The notes: a model not told the origin generated them from the letters alone. 64,000 nucleotides of DNA from JANQTF01 sp041741415 (GCA_041741415.1 JBGSKC010000079.1:62001-126000), one strand, 5' to 3'. Positions 45,456 through 54,854 are shown, counted from the stretch's first letter. Made by a program: numbers and translations.

Positions 45456-47047
45456 TTGACCCTGGCTGCTAATTGATGTTCCGACACGGCCCGATGCTCG
45501 TTCAGACCCACAATGAACACTTTCCCGCCTTCCCGTTCATACTCCCGCTGAAACTGGTGCAGGTTTTCCATGGCCGAGTGGTCCACCAGCCGCGTGGAGG
45601 TGAGGTCAATGATCACCTGAAAGCCAGGCGGGATATCGTGCAGCTTGTTTTTGATTCCGAGAAAATTGGTGAAAATCGCCGACTGGTTGATTTCCACCAG
45701 GTACTGGTCTCCTTCAAACGAAACCCGGGCCTGTGCCTTGAAAAAGGAGCTGACCGGCGTTCCCAGCACCCAGTGCAATACGATTTCGAGGGTCATGCCT
45801 GCAAGCATCCCCACGAGGAGGTCTTCGGCGAGGGTGAAAAAGATGGTGACAACGAAAATGAGCAGTTGCTCCCGCCCGATGCGGATGGTTCGCACAAACT
45901 CCTTCGGGTGCGACAGTTTCACTCCCACCATGATGAGCATCGCCGCGAGGGCGGTATTGGGGATCATTTCGATCAGGGGCATGGCCAGCAGCACAAAGGC
46001 GAGCAAAAAGAGGCCGTGGAAAAAATTCGCCCAGCGGGTTTTCGCTCCCTGGGCCACATTTGCCGAACTTCTTGCCACCTCCGAAATCATCGGCAGGCCG
46101 CCCAGCACTGCTGCCAGCGTGTTGCCGACGCCCACTGCCATCAGGTCGCGGTTGGGGTCTGATTTGCGATGCCAGGGGTCCATCAGGTCCACGGCCTTCA
46201 CCGTGAGCAGGGATTCGAGGCTGCCGATGACCGAGATCAGGAGCACATATTTGATGAACAACCCGACTTCTCTGGCCCCGGAAAAATCCACGTTCACCTG
46301 CACGCTGTCGAGCAAATTGCCGATGTGCACGAGGGCATAAGGCGGCTCTGTGTGCTGAAAATCCATGAGCAGTTCTGCCGGGATGGCCATTGCAAGCACT
46401 GCCAGCGGGGCCGGGATCTGTTTGAGCCAGCCCTGCCTGAGATGAGGCCAGCCAATGAGAATGGCCAGGCTCAGCACCCCGATGAGGGTGGCGCGGGGGT
46501 CGAGGTGCAGCAGAAAACGGGGGATGGCGGCAAAGGAATCCAGGGTGCTGAGGCCCCTGTAATCGGCAGGGTTGATGTCGAGCAGCACCGGGATTTGTTT
46601 GGCAATGATGATGAGGCCGATGGCGGCCAGCATGCCGTGAATGGCGGTGAGGGGGAAAAAGTCGATGAGCCTGCCCAGGCGAAACAGCCCAAACAGGATC
46701 TGGAGAACCCCTGCCGCCACCAGAGCGCCCAGGGCGAGGTGCCAGCCCGTTATGCCACCGCCAAAATCGGTGACAGCTCCTGCCAGAATCACGATGAGCC
46801 CCGCTGCGGGGCCTTTGACTGAGAGGCGGGAACCCGCCAAGAAGCTTGTTACCATCCCGCCAATGATGGCCGTGATCAGGCCCATGAGCGGCGGAAATTC
46901 AGAGGCTTTGGCAATCCCCAGGCTCAGCGGCAGGGCCAGAAGAAACACAACGAAGCCAGCTTTAGCGTCGGCGAGCCAGTGGTCGCGCAGCCCCGACAAA
47001 CCATCACTGGGAAAAGCCTCATCAGGAGGTTTGAATGACGAATTCAT
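45452..47047 (-). CDS. SulP family anion transporter with STAS domain
   Basis: The ATG at 47047 gives a 531-residue SLC26/SulP transporter. It has KAGFVVFLLALPLSLGIAKAS, SVKGPAAGLIVILAGAVTDF and GGLPMISEVARSSANVAQGA in the membrane part, and a C-terminal STAS domain (QVIIDLTSTRLVDHSAME). Genetic linkage with dabA and dabB (4-base overlap) suggests bicarbonate as substrate, like BicA, but sulfate cannot be excluded. A TTG 18 bases upstream is less likely. Confidence 0.9.
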   Translation of the reverse strand: MNSSFKPPDEAFPSDGLSGLRDHWLADAKAGFVVFLLALPLSLGIAKASEFPPLMGLITAIIGGMVTSFLAGSRLSVKGPAAGLIVILAGAVTDFGGGITGWHLALGALVAAGVLQILFGLFRLGRLIDFFPLTAIHGMLAAIGLIIIAKQIPVLLDINPADYRGLSTLDSFAAIPRFLLHLDPRATLIGVLSLAILIGWPHLRQGWLKQIPAPLAVLAMAIPAELLMDFQHTEPPYALVHIGNLLDSVQVNVDFSGAREVGLFIKYVLLISVIGSLESLLTVKAVDLMDPWHRKSDPNRDLMAVGVGNTLAAVLGGLPMISEVARSSANVAQGAKTRWANFFHGLFLLAFVLLAMPLIEMIPNTALAAMLIMVGVKLSHPKEFVRTIRIGREQLLIFVVTIFFTLAEDLLVGMLAGMTLEIVLHWVLGTPVSSFFKAQARVSFEGDQYLVEINQSAIFTNFLGIKNKLHDIPPGFQVIIDLTSTRLVDHSAMENLHQFQREYEREGGKVFIVGLNEHRAVSEHQLAARVK

Positions 47048-47171
47048 ACAATTTGCTTTGAACAATCAGACCAGCAGAGGAACGACTGCGACGAGGCTTG
47101 CCAAAGGCAGGCGCTGTCGCCGGGCCTGCTTCCTGTTTACAAAGAAGCCGGGCCCTGAGGGTGGTCTGAAG

Positions 47172-47516
47172 TCAAAGTCTGAGGTTGCAGTTCAACAGAA
47201 AACTACAACCGGGAAGGATGAGCTCATTTGCCTGATATGCCCAGCCCGCTCTGTTTACCACCGGGGCAGCGGGAGGGATAGCAGCTGCAATTTTGCCAGG
47301 AATCTGCCGCACGGAGGCAGCCTCTTCTTCGGAGGTTTCGGAGATGGAGGGCGAATGATGAAAAGAGGAATGGCTGGCTGGTGTTTGCTGTGAAAAATGA
47401 GTCGCTTCCAGCGGGATAGACGCATCCGGCGCGCAGGCCACGCGGTACTCCTGCAGGCCAATCATGGCCAGCACCAGAAGCAGCGGGCAAAAAATGGACA
47501 GAATCTGCTGGCGCAT
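47172..47516 (-). CDS. Small hypothetical protein with N-terminal membrane segment
   Basis: The ATG at 47516 gives 114 residues beginning with a signal/anchor helix (MRQQILSIFCPLLLVLAMIG). A Ser/His/Glu-rich low-complexity middle and a Cys-containing tail (PGCSFLLNCNLRL) follow. No family is recognised. It lies 124 bases upstream of the SulP gene on the same strand and could belong to that operon. The coding status is uncertain. Confidence 0.4.
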   Translation of the reverse strand: MRQQILSIFCPLLLVLAMIGLQEYRVACAPDASIPLEATHFSQQTPASHSSFHHSPSISETSEEEAASVRQIPGKIAAAIPPAAPVVNRAGWAYQANELILPGCSFLLNCNLRL

Positions 47517-47776
47517 AGGGATCGGAGCGTCGCTGCAAAAGTCTGTGGCTGCAAGGACGAATGCAAGCCCTGTGGGTCTGTTTTTCCAACAAAGGCCGGG
47601 GCCGGGGAACTCTTTTTTTCGAAATGGGGACCGAATAAAGGGAAAATAGAAAGTTAATTTACTGGCAATCAAACTATTGCAGAAAAATGGTTCCTGTTCG
47701 GCTTTTCAAATTATCCCGGCCCTGTGTTGAAACATCAACTGGATCTATTCCCCGCAGCAGGGTTTGCGGCTGGTCT

Positions 47777-48196
47777 TTAGCGGGAATCTCCCCCCATCTT
47801 GTAAATCTCGACAGAGAAGCGGAGGGTATCGTCGAAGTAACCCATTTCGATGACGGTGTTGCCGGGCTGGCGGCCTTCGAAGCGGAATACCCGGGTGAGG
47901 GAGCCTCCTGTGCAGTCTTCGCAGGAGCGGTCGCGGTGGGTTCTTTCCACCATGGCCACCACGGTGGTGTCCATCTCCGTGATTTCCCACACATAGCGGC
48001 AGCCGACGCATTCGTTCAGGGCCACCTGGAATGTTTCGCCAACACTGACCCGGGTGTTAATCCCATTGTCGGCCACGGTGAGTTCCTGCACAGGTTTTTG
48101 CTGCGAGGTGGATTTGCAGTTCGCTGCCAGCAGAGAGACCAGGGCGAGGAGCGAAAACAACCAAAGGCGGGAAGACGAAAAAATGCTGGTGCTCAT
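47777..48196 (-). CDS. Chagasin-like (I42) protease inhibitor, secreted
   Basis: This 139-residue protein has an N-terminal hydrophobic signal (LWLFSLLALVSLLAANCKS) and an inhibitor I42-like domain. VGETFQVALNECVGCRYVW corresponds to the NPTTGYxW loop, and TRVFRFEGRQPGNTVIEMGY to the later conserved strands. Compared with typical chagasins it carries extra cysteine pairs (ECVGC and SCEDC) in or near the inhibitory loops, which may stabilise them or bind metal. It would inhibit papain-like cysteine peptidases in the periplasm or outside. Assignment is by motif only. Confidence 0.6.
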   Translation of the reverse strand: MSTSIFSSSRLWLFSLLALVSLLAANCKSTSQQKPVQELTVADNGINTRVSVGETFQVALNECVGCRYVWEITEMDTTVVAMVERTHRDRSCEDCTGGSLTRVFRFEGRQPGNTVIEMGYFDDTLRFSVEIYKMGGDSR

Positions 48197-48377
48197 GCGA
48201 TGGAATTAGCCTGTAAGCAGGTGGGAAAAGAGATTGGTTTTGCCGAAGAAGCAAATGAACGAAGAAGCCGCTAAAATCCGGTTATCCGCTGCAACTTGGC
48301 ATTCAGCTTTCGGTTCTTTGGCCTGAAGGCCCAGCCGGTTGTGAATGCCATGCTTACTCTGTCAGCTTCCTTGCCCC

Positions 48378-49484
48378 ATGCAATACCTCGTCGGAATCGT
48401 TTTGTCGTTTTTTCTGCTCTTTTTGTTGGTCATGAAGCGGGGGAAATCGTCGGCTGACCGGGTCCTGATGGCCTGGATGGCAGTAATTGGGGTGCATCAG
48501 GTGTTGTTTTACCTGAGCAATTTCGGCATAGGCTACCAGTTTCCTCACCTGCTGGGGCTGGCGATCCCTTTTCCTCTGCTGCATGGGGTGCTGCTGCTGT
48601 TTTATGTTACGGCGCTCACAAAAGGGCGCATTCCGGGCTGGAAACAAGCGCTGCCACATTTCCTGCCCTTCCTTCTCCTCATTTTGCTGGCGGTTCCGTT
48701 TTTCAGGCTTTCAGGAGAAGAAAAGATCCGGGTATTTGAGCAGGAAGGTGCAGGTTATGAATGGTTTCAGGCCATCCAGTTTGTTGCTGTTACGGTTTCT
48801 GGCTGGGGCTATGCCATTTGGTCCTTGCTAACGATTCGGCGACACCGCAGGAAGGTGGAAGCGCAGACTGCTGGTTCAACCAGGGAGCTGCAATGGCTCC
48901 AGCTCTTGTCGGTTGCGCTGGGCGGCATTTGGGTGCTCGTGTTGTTTTTTGACGACAACCTGATTTTCACGGGGGTGGCCTGCCTGGTGTTATTCATCGG
49001 GTATTACGGGATCAGTCGGGTACCCATTTTTCCGTCGGGCCAACTGGTACCGGTTGCGGCTATGGAGGAGGCGCCGGCTGTGCAATTGGAGAAAGAAATT
49101 ACGGCCCCCCGATATACTAAGTCTGGTTTGACGGAGGCTGAAGCCGACCGCCTGCACGATCGGCTGAGTGCCTTGATGGCCCGCGAAGCCTTGTTTAAAA
49201 ACAGCGAACTCAAGTTGACGGACCTGGCGAAAGTGCTCGACACCCACCCCAATTATCTTTCGCAGGTGATCAACGAGCGTGAAGGAAAGAACTTCTACGC
49301 CTACCTGAACAGCCTTCGGGTGGAGGAGTTCATCCGGCTGGCCGCCCGGCCTGAAAACAAGAGGTTTACCATCCTGGCCCTTGCTTTCGATTGCGGATTT
49401 AACTCAAAATCCACCTTCAACAAGTACTTTCGGAGCATGACCGGAGAAAATCCTTCGGAGTATGTTGAGAAATTAGCTGATTGA
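48378..49484 (+). CDS. Membrane-anchored AraC family transcriptional regulator
   Basis: From ATG 48378 the product is 368 residues. The first ~220 contain about seven hydrophobic helices (QYLVGIVLSFFLLFLLVMK onward), and the C-terminal ~110 carry an AraC-type double helix-turn-helix (KLTDLAKVLDTHPNYLSQVI, ILALAFDCGFNSKSTFNKYF). Such membrane AraC proteins are common in Bacteroidota and couple an unknown membrane signal to transcription. Its target could be the neighbouring hydrolase/outer-membrane pair. Confidence 0.86.
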   Translation: MQYLVGIVLSFFLLFLLVMKRGKSSADRVLMAWMAVIGVHQVLFYLSNFGIGYQFPHLLGLAIPFPLLHGVLLLFYVTALTKGRIPGWKQALPHFLPFLLLILLAVPFFRLSGEEKIRVFEQEGAGYEWFQAIQFVAVTVSGWGYAIWSLLTIRRHRRKVEAQTAGSTRELQWLQLLSVALGGIWVLVLFFDDNLIFTGVACLVLFIGYYGISRVPIFPSGQLVPVAAMEEAPAVQLEKEITAPRYTKSGLTEAEADRLHDRLSALMAREALFKNSELKLTDLAKVLDTHPNYLSQVINEREGKNFYAYLNSLRVEEFIRLAARPENKRFTILALAFDCGFNSKSTFNKYFRSMTGENPSEYVEKLAD

Positions 49485-49601
49485 TATTCAGGCGAATACA
49501 GCATCCTCCTTGCAGGCCTGCACCTGCAAATAGTCCTTCCTTACAGGCTGCGTCGATTGCCGGGGCTTTCTGGCTTTGCTTTGCCGGAAACAATTTTCAA
49601 C

Positions 49602-50585
49602 ATGAAGCCCTTTTCGTTTTTGACGCTTACGCTTGGCCTTTTGGGTTGTAGCCCGGCAGACCCGTTAAGCCCCGGTTTGCTGGTTCCGCTCACCGTGGCA
49701 GAAGATCCAACCTTGCCATTTGTGCAGGTGAATGGGACAACCCTCCACGCCGAGGCATTCGGCACCCCCGGCGACCCCATGGTGGTGCTTATTCACGGCG
49801 GCCCGGGCGGGGACTACCGCTCCCTGCTGAAGGCCGCCAGCCTGGCAGATGAAGGCTATTTTGTCGTGTTTTATGACCAGCGTGGCACGGGTCTTTCGGA
49901 GCGGGTTCCGAAGAGCCAGTTTGCAGGCGCGGAGGCTATCTCCCTCATGGTGAACGACCTGGATGCCGTGATCGGACATTATCGGGAAGCTGATTCTCAG
50001 AAGGTCTTTTTGTTCGGGCATTCCTGGGGCGCCATGCTGGCCACCGCGTTTATCAATCAATTCCCCGAAAAAGTTCAGGGTGCCATTTTATCTGAACCGG
50101 GCGGATTGACATGGCCGCAGGTGGAGGCCTACCTGAGCCGTTCCAACAAGATTCGACTGTTCAGCGAGGAGCTCAACGATGCCTTGTTTCCTGAGCAGCT
50201 CTTCTCGGGCCGGTCAGAGCATGAAATCCTTGATTACAAAGCAGCCTATTTCACCAGTGTTGAGAATGCTCCCGGGAACCCCATCGGCAATGCCGGGCCG
50301 TATCCTTTTTGGAGAAACGGAGCAGTTGCATTCGATGCTTTGTTTGAGACCGGATCTACCTACGGCCTTGATTTTACCTCCAACCTTAACTCCTTCCAGC
50401 CGCCCGTCCTGTTTCTCTACAGCGAACTGAACACTGCATATGGCAGAGCCTGGGCAGAAGAAGTTTCAGCACCGTTTTCGGCCGTTCAGTTGAGCGTGGT
50501 GCCGGGCAGCGGCCATGAAATGCTGTGGTTTGGCTGGGAGGGATTCGCTCCGCAGGTACGTACTTATTTAAGCTCTCTGAAATGA
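49602..50585 (+). CDS. Alpha/beta hydrolase, proline iminopeptidase-like lipoprotein
   Basis: The ATG at 49602 gives 327 residues with a lipoprotein signal (FLTLTLGLLGCSPA). The alpha/beta hydrolase fold shows the oxyanion stretch VVLIHGGPGGDYRS, VVFYDQRGTGLSER, the nucleophile elbow LFGHSWGAMLA and the catalytic histidine in PGSGHEMLW. This set is typical of the S33 (proline iminopeptidase-like) family. The substrate is unknown. Its TGA overlaps the ATG of the next gene. Confidence 0.85.
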   Translation: MKPFSFLTLTLGLLGCSPADPLSPGLLVPLTVAEDPTLPFVQVNGTTLHAEAFGTPGDPMVVLIHGGPGGDYRSLLKAASLADEGYFVVFYDQRGTGLSERVPKSQFAGAEAISLMVNDLDAVIGHYREADSQKVFLFGHSWGAMLATAFINQFPEKVQGAILSEPGGLTWPQVEAYLSRSNKIRLFSEELNDALFPEQLFSGRSEHEILDYKAAYFTSVENAPGNPIGNAGPYPFWRNGAVAFDALFETGSTYGLDFTSNLNSFQPPVLFLYSELNTAYGRAWAEEVSAPFSAVQLSVVPGSGHEMLWFGWEGFAPQVRTYLSSLK

Positions 50586-51238
50586 AAAACACCATATTTC
50601 TGTTGCTTGGCCTGCTTGTGCCGGGCCTTTCCACCATGGCCCAGCAGGTAAACTGGCGGGCGTTTGATTCAGTCAATACTGTCGTGGGTGTTCAGATTGG
50701 CATGGATATCAATACAGCTTACGGGCTCTCCGTTGCCAACCGGCTTCCCATGGGGATCCCGGCAGCGGCCGGAATTGAATACTGGGCTCCTTTTGGGAAT
50801 CGATTCATCGACGACTGGAACCTGATGGCCACAATGCAGGGAGAATTGTGGCGCAAGGGCTCATGGTCAGCCACGCTGAAACCTTCTCTGGGCTTGCGCA
50901 GGGTTGAATCTCCCGTGGCTAAAATCGTGAGCCTCAATGCAGGGCTGAGCGTTTCCGGTGGATATCTCACAAACCGCTGGGGTGCTTTGGTGGAAGCTTC
51001 CGTGGATCAAAGTCTGGCATCCCATCTTCAGCATGGACTACTGAAAGAGACCTACCCTTCTGTTTACGATGGCTGGTACAAGTCCATGGGAGGAACTGCC
51101 AGGCTGGGCCTTTTGGCGAATGTTGCCCTGGGCCAAAACCTCCTCTCGGTAAAACTGGGAAGGAGCTGGGGTCAATTTTTCGCTGACAGCCCGACAATTC
51201 CCTGGTATGCTTCTGTCTCTCTGGTCCGTTATTTTTAG
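50582..51238 (+). CDS. Outer-membrane beta-barrel-like protein
   Basis: The ATG at 50582 overlaps the preceding TGA (ATGA), giving a 218-residue protein with a signal peptide (KNTIFLLLGLLVPGLSTMAQ). The mature region is rich in alternating strands with Gly/aromatic residues and ends in an aromatic strand (WYASVSLVRYF), as outer-membrane barrels do. It is coupled to the hydrolase; no specific family is recognised. A bidirectional terminator follows. Confidence 0.72.
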   Translation: MKNTIFLLLGLLVPGLSTMAQQVNWRAFDSVNTVVGVQIGMDINTAYGLSVANRLPMGIPAAAGIEYWAPFGNRFIDDWNLMATMQGELWRKGSWSATLKPSLGLRRVESPVAKIVSLNAGLSVSGGYLTNRWGALVEASVDQSLASHLQHGLLKETYPSVYDGWYKSMGGTARLGLLANVALGQNLLSVKLGRSWGQFFADSPTIPWYASVSLVRYF

Positions 51239-51256
51239 CAGCAAGTTACCTGCCCG

Positions 51257-51290
51257 AAAAATCCCTGGTTGTCAAAGGCCAGGGGTTTTT
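51257..51290. terminator. Bidirectional intrinsic terminator
   Basis: AAAAATCCCTGG (51257-51268) pairs with CCAGGGGTTTTT (51279-51290), so both strands end the stem with a T-run. It separates the plus-strand barrel gene from the convergent LacI-type gene. Confidence 0.75.
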
Positions 51291-51358
51291 GTGGTTTTCC
51301 CGAATGCAAATCTACTCATGCAGTCACGATGTCGACTCAAGGAGCGGGAGGCCGGGGA

Positions 51359-52396
51359 TTATGCTCCCTTTCTTTGCGTCGATTCTCTCAGGCAGAGGCT
51401 GGGCTCGATGCGGATATCGGCAAAGGGCTGGCCCTCGCGGTTCCCGTTCAGGGTATCTATCAGCAGCCTGGCTGCGGTTTTGCCCATGTCAATGGGAAAC
51501 AAATCCACGGAGGTGAGGGAAGGACGGATCAGGGCGGTAAAGGGTTCATTGGCATAGCCGGCCACGCCCACTTCTTCGGGCACCTTCAGGCCCATGGCCA
51601 GAAGGGCATCCAGGGCCCCGTGTGCAGAGTAGTCGCTCGCAGAGAAAATGGCGTCAGGCGGGCTTTTCCACTGAAAGCAGGCCTTGCAGGTCTCGTAGCC
51701 GCGCTCGTAGGTGAGCACAAAACCCTCTCCCGGCGGGGCCAGCAGCGGCAGCCCTTCCTCTTCGAGGGCATGCCGGTAGCCCTCAAACCGCTGCCGGTAG
51801 GAGCCCAGGTACATCGGGCCGCCAAAGTGCATGATGCGCCGGTAACCCTGCTCCACCAAATGGCGGGTGAGCCGATAAGAAGCCTCCCGGTCCTGGTTGG
51901 CCACCTTGTGTGAGGGTACCTGCTGGCTGGTCCGGTCAAACTGAACAACCGGAATTCCGGACTTCTGCAAAGAAAGCACATGGTCAACCCCTGCAGATTC
52001 TACCGACAACGACAGCAGCAGACCGTCCACCCGGCTGTTACGCAGGGCCTCCAGGTCGGCCATTTCCTTTTTTTTGCCCTCGATCGACTGGCAAATCAGC
52101 AGGCTGTATCCGGCCTCCGAACAAATTTGCTCCACCCCGAAAATCACATTCGCAAAAAAACTCCTGTTGATGCGTGGCACCACCAGCCCGATGCTGTTGC
52201 TGCGCCCGGTGCGAAGCTGAGAGGCAAGCTGGTTGGGGTGATAAGCGAGTTCTTCAGCCTTTTGCCGCACAAGCACCTTTGTGGCTTCGCTGATCTTGGG
52301 GTGATCATGCAACGCACGCGAAACCGTTGAGCTGTTGAGGCCCAGCGATCTGGCAATGTCGTGAATGGTCGCCTTTTTTTGAATCGTTGAATCCAT
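51359..52396 (-). CDS. LacI family transcriptional regulator
   Basis: The ATG at 52396 gives a 345-residue protein. It has an N-terminal LacI helix-turn-helix (ATIHDIARSLGLNSSTVSRA) and hinge, then a periplasmic-binding-like effector domain (SIGLVVPRINRSFFANVIFG, GLLLSLSVESAGVDHV). An upstream extension of the frame would precede the HTH with unrelated sequence, so the internal start is chosen. It is divergent from kdgK across 205 bases and likely controls the hexuronate genes, with a sugar acid or intermediate as effector. No clear operator was picked out. Confidence 0.9.
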   Translation of the reverse strand: MDSTIQKKATIHDIARSLGLNSSTVSRALHDHPKISEATKVLVRQKAEELAYHPNQLASQLRTGRSNSIGLVVPRINRSFFANVIFGVEQICSEAGYSLLICQSIEGKKKEMADLEALRNSRVDGLLLSLSVESAGVDHVLSLQKSGIPVVQFDRTSQQVPSHKVANQDREASYRLTRHLVEQGYRRIMHFGGPMYLGSYRQRFEGYRHALEEEGLPLLAPPGEGFVLTYERGYETCKACFQWKSPPDAIFSASDYSAHGALDALLAMGLKVPEEVGVAGYANEPFTALIRPSLTSVDLFPIDMGKTAARLLIDTLNGNREGQPFADIRIEPSLCLRESTQRKGA

Positions 52397-52601
52397 GTGC
52401 TGAAACTGGGGGAGTAAGGCATTGGAAGTTAACTGCTTCCTTTCAAAAGGCTGTCCGGTACCTGAGGAACCCCGCATGGGCCGTTCGGAACAGGATGCAG
52501 AGAGGCCTTTTTCTTTGAAAATTTCAGACAAAACAACCCCTTCACAGGCGTCACAAAGAGCTTGTGACATTCCTTTCCAACCTCACCCAGCCCTTCTCAG
52601 T

Positions 52602-53627
52602 ATGGTCGTCACCTTCGGCGAAATCATGATGCGCCTGGCTCCGCCGGGGTTCCAGCGCCTGCTGCAAGCGCGCTCCCTGGAGCTCACCTTTGGCGGTGGG
52701 GAGGCCAATGTGGCAGTTTCTCTGGCGCATTTGGGCCTGGACACGCAGTTTGTAACCTGCCTCCCGCTCAATGATCTCGGACGGGCAGCCCGGATGGATC
52801 TGCGGAAGTACGGGGTCGGCACAGACTTTGTCCAGTGGGGCGGCGACAGGCTCGGGCTTTATTTTCTGGAAACCGGGGCCATTAACCGCGCCAGCACAGT
52901 GCTTTACGACCGGGCTGGGTCGGCCATGGCCGAGGTTCGGGCGGGCAGCTTTGACTGGGAGCGCATTTTTGAGGGAGCCACATGGTTTCACTGGACAGGC
53001 ATTACCCCGGCGATCTCCGAAAAGGCAGCCAGCATGTGCCTCGAGGCGGTGCAGGCGGCCCACAGGCTCGGCATTCCCATTTCAACCGACCTCAATTTCC
53101 GGAAAAACCTCTGGAAATGGGGCAAAACAGCAGGGGAAGTAATGCCAGACCTTGTTCAGTACTGTGATCTGGTTCTGGCGAATGAAGAAGATGCGGAAAA
53201 GGTCTTCGGCATCCGGCCTGCCCATCAGGACATCACAAGCGGTCATTTGGAAGTAGCTGGTTATGAGGATGTTTGCCGCCAGCTTCAGGCCCGTTTTCCC
53301 AAAGCCAGCCGGATCGCCATTACCCTGCGGGGGTCCCTCAATGCCAACCACAATACCTGGTCGGGCGTGTTGTTTGATGGAAAACAGCTCTTCCAGGTTC
53401 CGACCTACCAGCTCACCCACATCGTGGACCGCGTAGGCGGCGGCGACTCCTTCATGGCCGGGCTGATCTATGGCCTCGTGCAAGGCTTCGACAACCAGCA
53501 GGCACTTCATTTTGCCACCGCAGCTTCCAGCCTCAAGCACACCATCCACGGCGACTTCAACGTGGTGTCGGTGGCTGAGGTGGAAACCCTGATGAAGGGG
53601 GATGGGAGCGGTCGGGTAAACAGATAA
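52602..53627 (+). CDS. kdgK: 2-keto-3-deoxygluconate kinase
   Basis: The ATG at 52602 gives a 341-residue PfkB/ribokinase-fold sugar kinase: VTFGEIMMRLAPPGFQRLLQ, the glycine-rich FGGGEANVAVSLAHLG, and the catalytic aspartate in VDRVGGGDSFMAGLIYG. It phosphorylates KDG to KDPG in uronate catabolism. Upstream in-frame codons have no family character. It is followed 4 bases later by eda. Confidence 0.92.
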   Translation: MVVTFGEIMMRLAPPGFQRLLQARSLELTFGGGEANVAVSLAHLGLDTQFVTCLPLNDLGRAARMDLRKYGVGTDFVQWGGDRLGLYFLETGAINRASTVLYDRAGSAMAEVRAGSFDWERIFEGATWFHWTGITPAISEKAASMCLEAVQAAHRLGIPISTDLNFRKNLWKWGKTAGEVMPDLVQYCDLVLANEEDAEKVFGIRPAHQDITSGHLEVAGYEDVCRQLQARFPKASRIAITLRGSLNANHNTWSGVLFDGKQLFQVPTYQLTHIVDRVGGGDSFMAGLIYGLVQGFDNQQALHFATAASSLKHTIHGDFNVVSVAEVETLMKGDGSGRVNR

Positions 53628-53631
53628 ATCC

Positions 53632-54312
53632 ATGCACCTGCAATACCGACATCAAGTTGTTCAGGCCCTGCTCTCCACCGGGCTTGTGCCCACGTTCTAC
53701 CATCCTGATGTTCAGGTGGCCCGGGAGGTAATGCTGGCCTGCTACCGGGGCGGAATCCGAACGTTTGAGTTCACCAACCGGGGCGATTTTGCCCATGAGG
53801 TGTTTGGCGAATTGAGCCGCTTCGCACACAAGGAGCTTCCCGACCTGGCCCTGGGCATTGGCACGATCCACGACGCGGGAACGGCGGCCCTGTACCTGCA
53901 GTTGGGGGCCCGGTTTGTGGTGTCGCCGGTGCTGGTGCCGGAGGTCGCAAAAGTGTGTCACCGCCGCAAAGTGCTGTGGGTGCCCGGCTGCGGAACGGCC
54001 TCCGAAATTTCCCAGGCCGAGGAGCTGGGCGCAGAGATCATCAAGCTGTTTCCGGCGGATGCAGTCGGCGGGCCGGGTTTTGTGAAAGCCCTGCTGGGCC
54101 CCCAGCCCTGGACCCTGATCCTGGCTTCCGGCGGGGTAAAGCCTGAGGAAGGCAGCCTCAGGTCCTGGTTTGAAGCCGGGGTAGCCTGCGCCGGGCTGGG
54201 GTCGCAGCTGTTTCCGGCGGAGATGATCGAAGCAGGAAAATTTGACGAGATCACGGCCCTTGTTGCTGGGTCTGTCGCTGCGGCCAGGCGGTATAGCAGG
54301 TTTGTTGGGTGA
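53632..54312 (+). CDS. eda: KDPG / 4-hydroxy-2-oxoglutarate aldolase
   Basis: This 226-residue class I aldolase has the Schiff-base lysine in GAEIIKLFPADAVGG, the glutamate in RTFEFTNRGDFA and the phosphate-binding ILASGGVKPEEG. It cleaves KDPG to pyruvate and glyceraldehyde-3-phosphate. Operon with kdgK (4-base gap). The stop is immediately followed by the dispersed repeat region. Confidence 0.93.
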   Translation: MHLQYRHQVVQALLSTGLVPTFYHPDVQVAREVMLACYRGGIRTFEFTNRGDFAHEVFGELSRFAHKELPDLALGIGTIHDAGTAALYLQLGARFVVSPVLVPEVAKVCHRRKVLWVPGCGTASEISQAEELGAEIIKLFPADAVGGPGFVKALLGPQPWTLILASGGVKPEEGSLRSWFEAGVACAGLGSQLFPAEMIEAGKFDEITALVAGSVAAARRYSRFVG

Positions 54313-54580
54313 GAGCGCGGAGCGGAGGCGAAGCCGGTCTTGTCTGACCTCTGACTTCCCGCATCCGGCCCTCTCGCCGGTCTTTCGATCCCTTCGACGG
54401 GATCAGGGACCGAAAGACCGGCGCCGAACCATGGCAACCAGGCGTCCTCCTTCGGCGACGAGGCCTGCTCAGGATGACGCGAAGCAGGCGACGCCTCTCA
54501 ATGTCATGGTGAGCAGGCTGCTTCAGCCGTCGCCGAAGCATGACCCTGACTTCCCGCCTCTCATCCGCCTCCCTTCATCC
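54313..54580. repeat. Dispersed composite repeats with two inverted repeats
   Basis: Phrases shared with the other repeat regions (GGAGGCGAAGCCGGTCT, TCTGACCTCTGACTTCCCG) lead into a 13-bp inverted repeat (54375-54387 with 54411-54423) enclosing GATCCC/GGGATC. A second element has GTCATG (54503-54508) and CATGAC (54539-54544) as arms around GTGAGCAGGC, like widely dispersed GTCATGGTGAGC-type repeats. No gene is supported. Confidence 0.7.
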
Positions 54581-54587
54581 CCGCCCA

Positions 54588-54854
54588 TCAGCCATGGGCC
54601 TCCAGAATACTGGCCGTAATCCGGGCTTTTTGGTCATCGCTGAAAAGATGGCCATGGCAACGCTCAAACACGACGACTGTGAGTTCTCCTGTTGAGATTC
54701 CCGGCTGCTCTGCCCTGATCCGGGCTTCCATGACCTGCCGCCCCATTTCGATCCAGCGCATCCCAAGTTGAAAGCGCTGGGCGGGCGTCATGGCCATGAT
54801 CATGTCCCATTGTTGCTGGTAAGCTGCGGGGTGTACGTCGCGGGGCAGGGTCAT
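54588..54854 (-). CDS. Small hypothetical protein
   Basis: This 88-residue helical, charged protein has YQQQWDMIMAMTPAQRFQLG and RIRAEQPGISTGELTVVVFE. Its ATG overlaps the stop of the upstream nucleotidyltransferase remnant (ATGA). Position and size suggest the partner of a nucleotidyltransferase-type two-gene module, but no family is recognised with confidence. Confidence 0.6.
   Translation of the reverse strand: MTLPRDVHPAAYQQQWDMIMAMTPAQRFQLGMRWIEMGRQVMEARIRAEQPGISTGELTVVVFERCHGHLFSDDQKARITASILEAHG

Noticed and set aside
43914..45476. 520-codon plus-strand frame opposite dabA
   Set aside because: DabA has intact active-site motifs on the minus strand; the opposite frame shows no domain.
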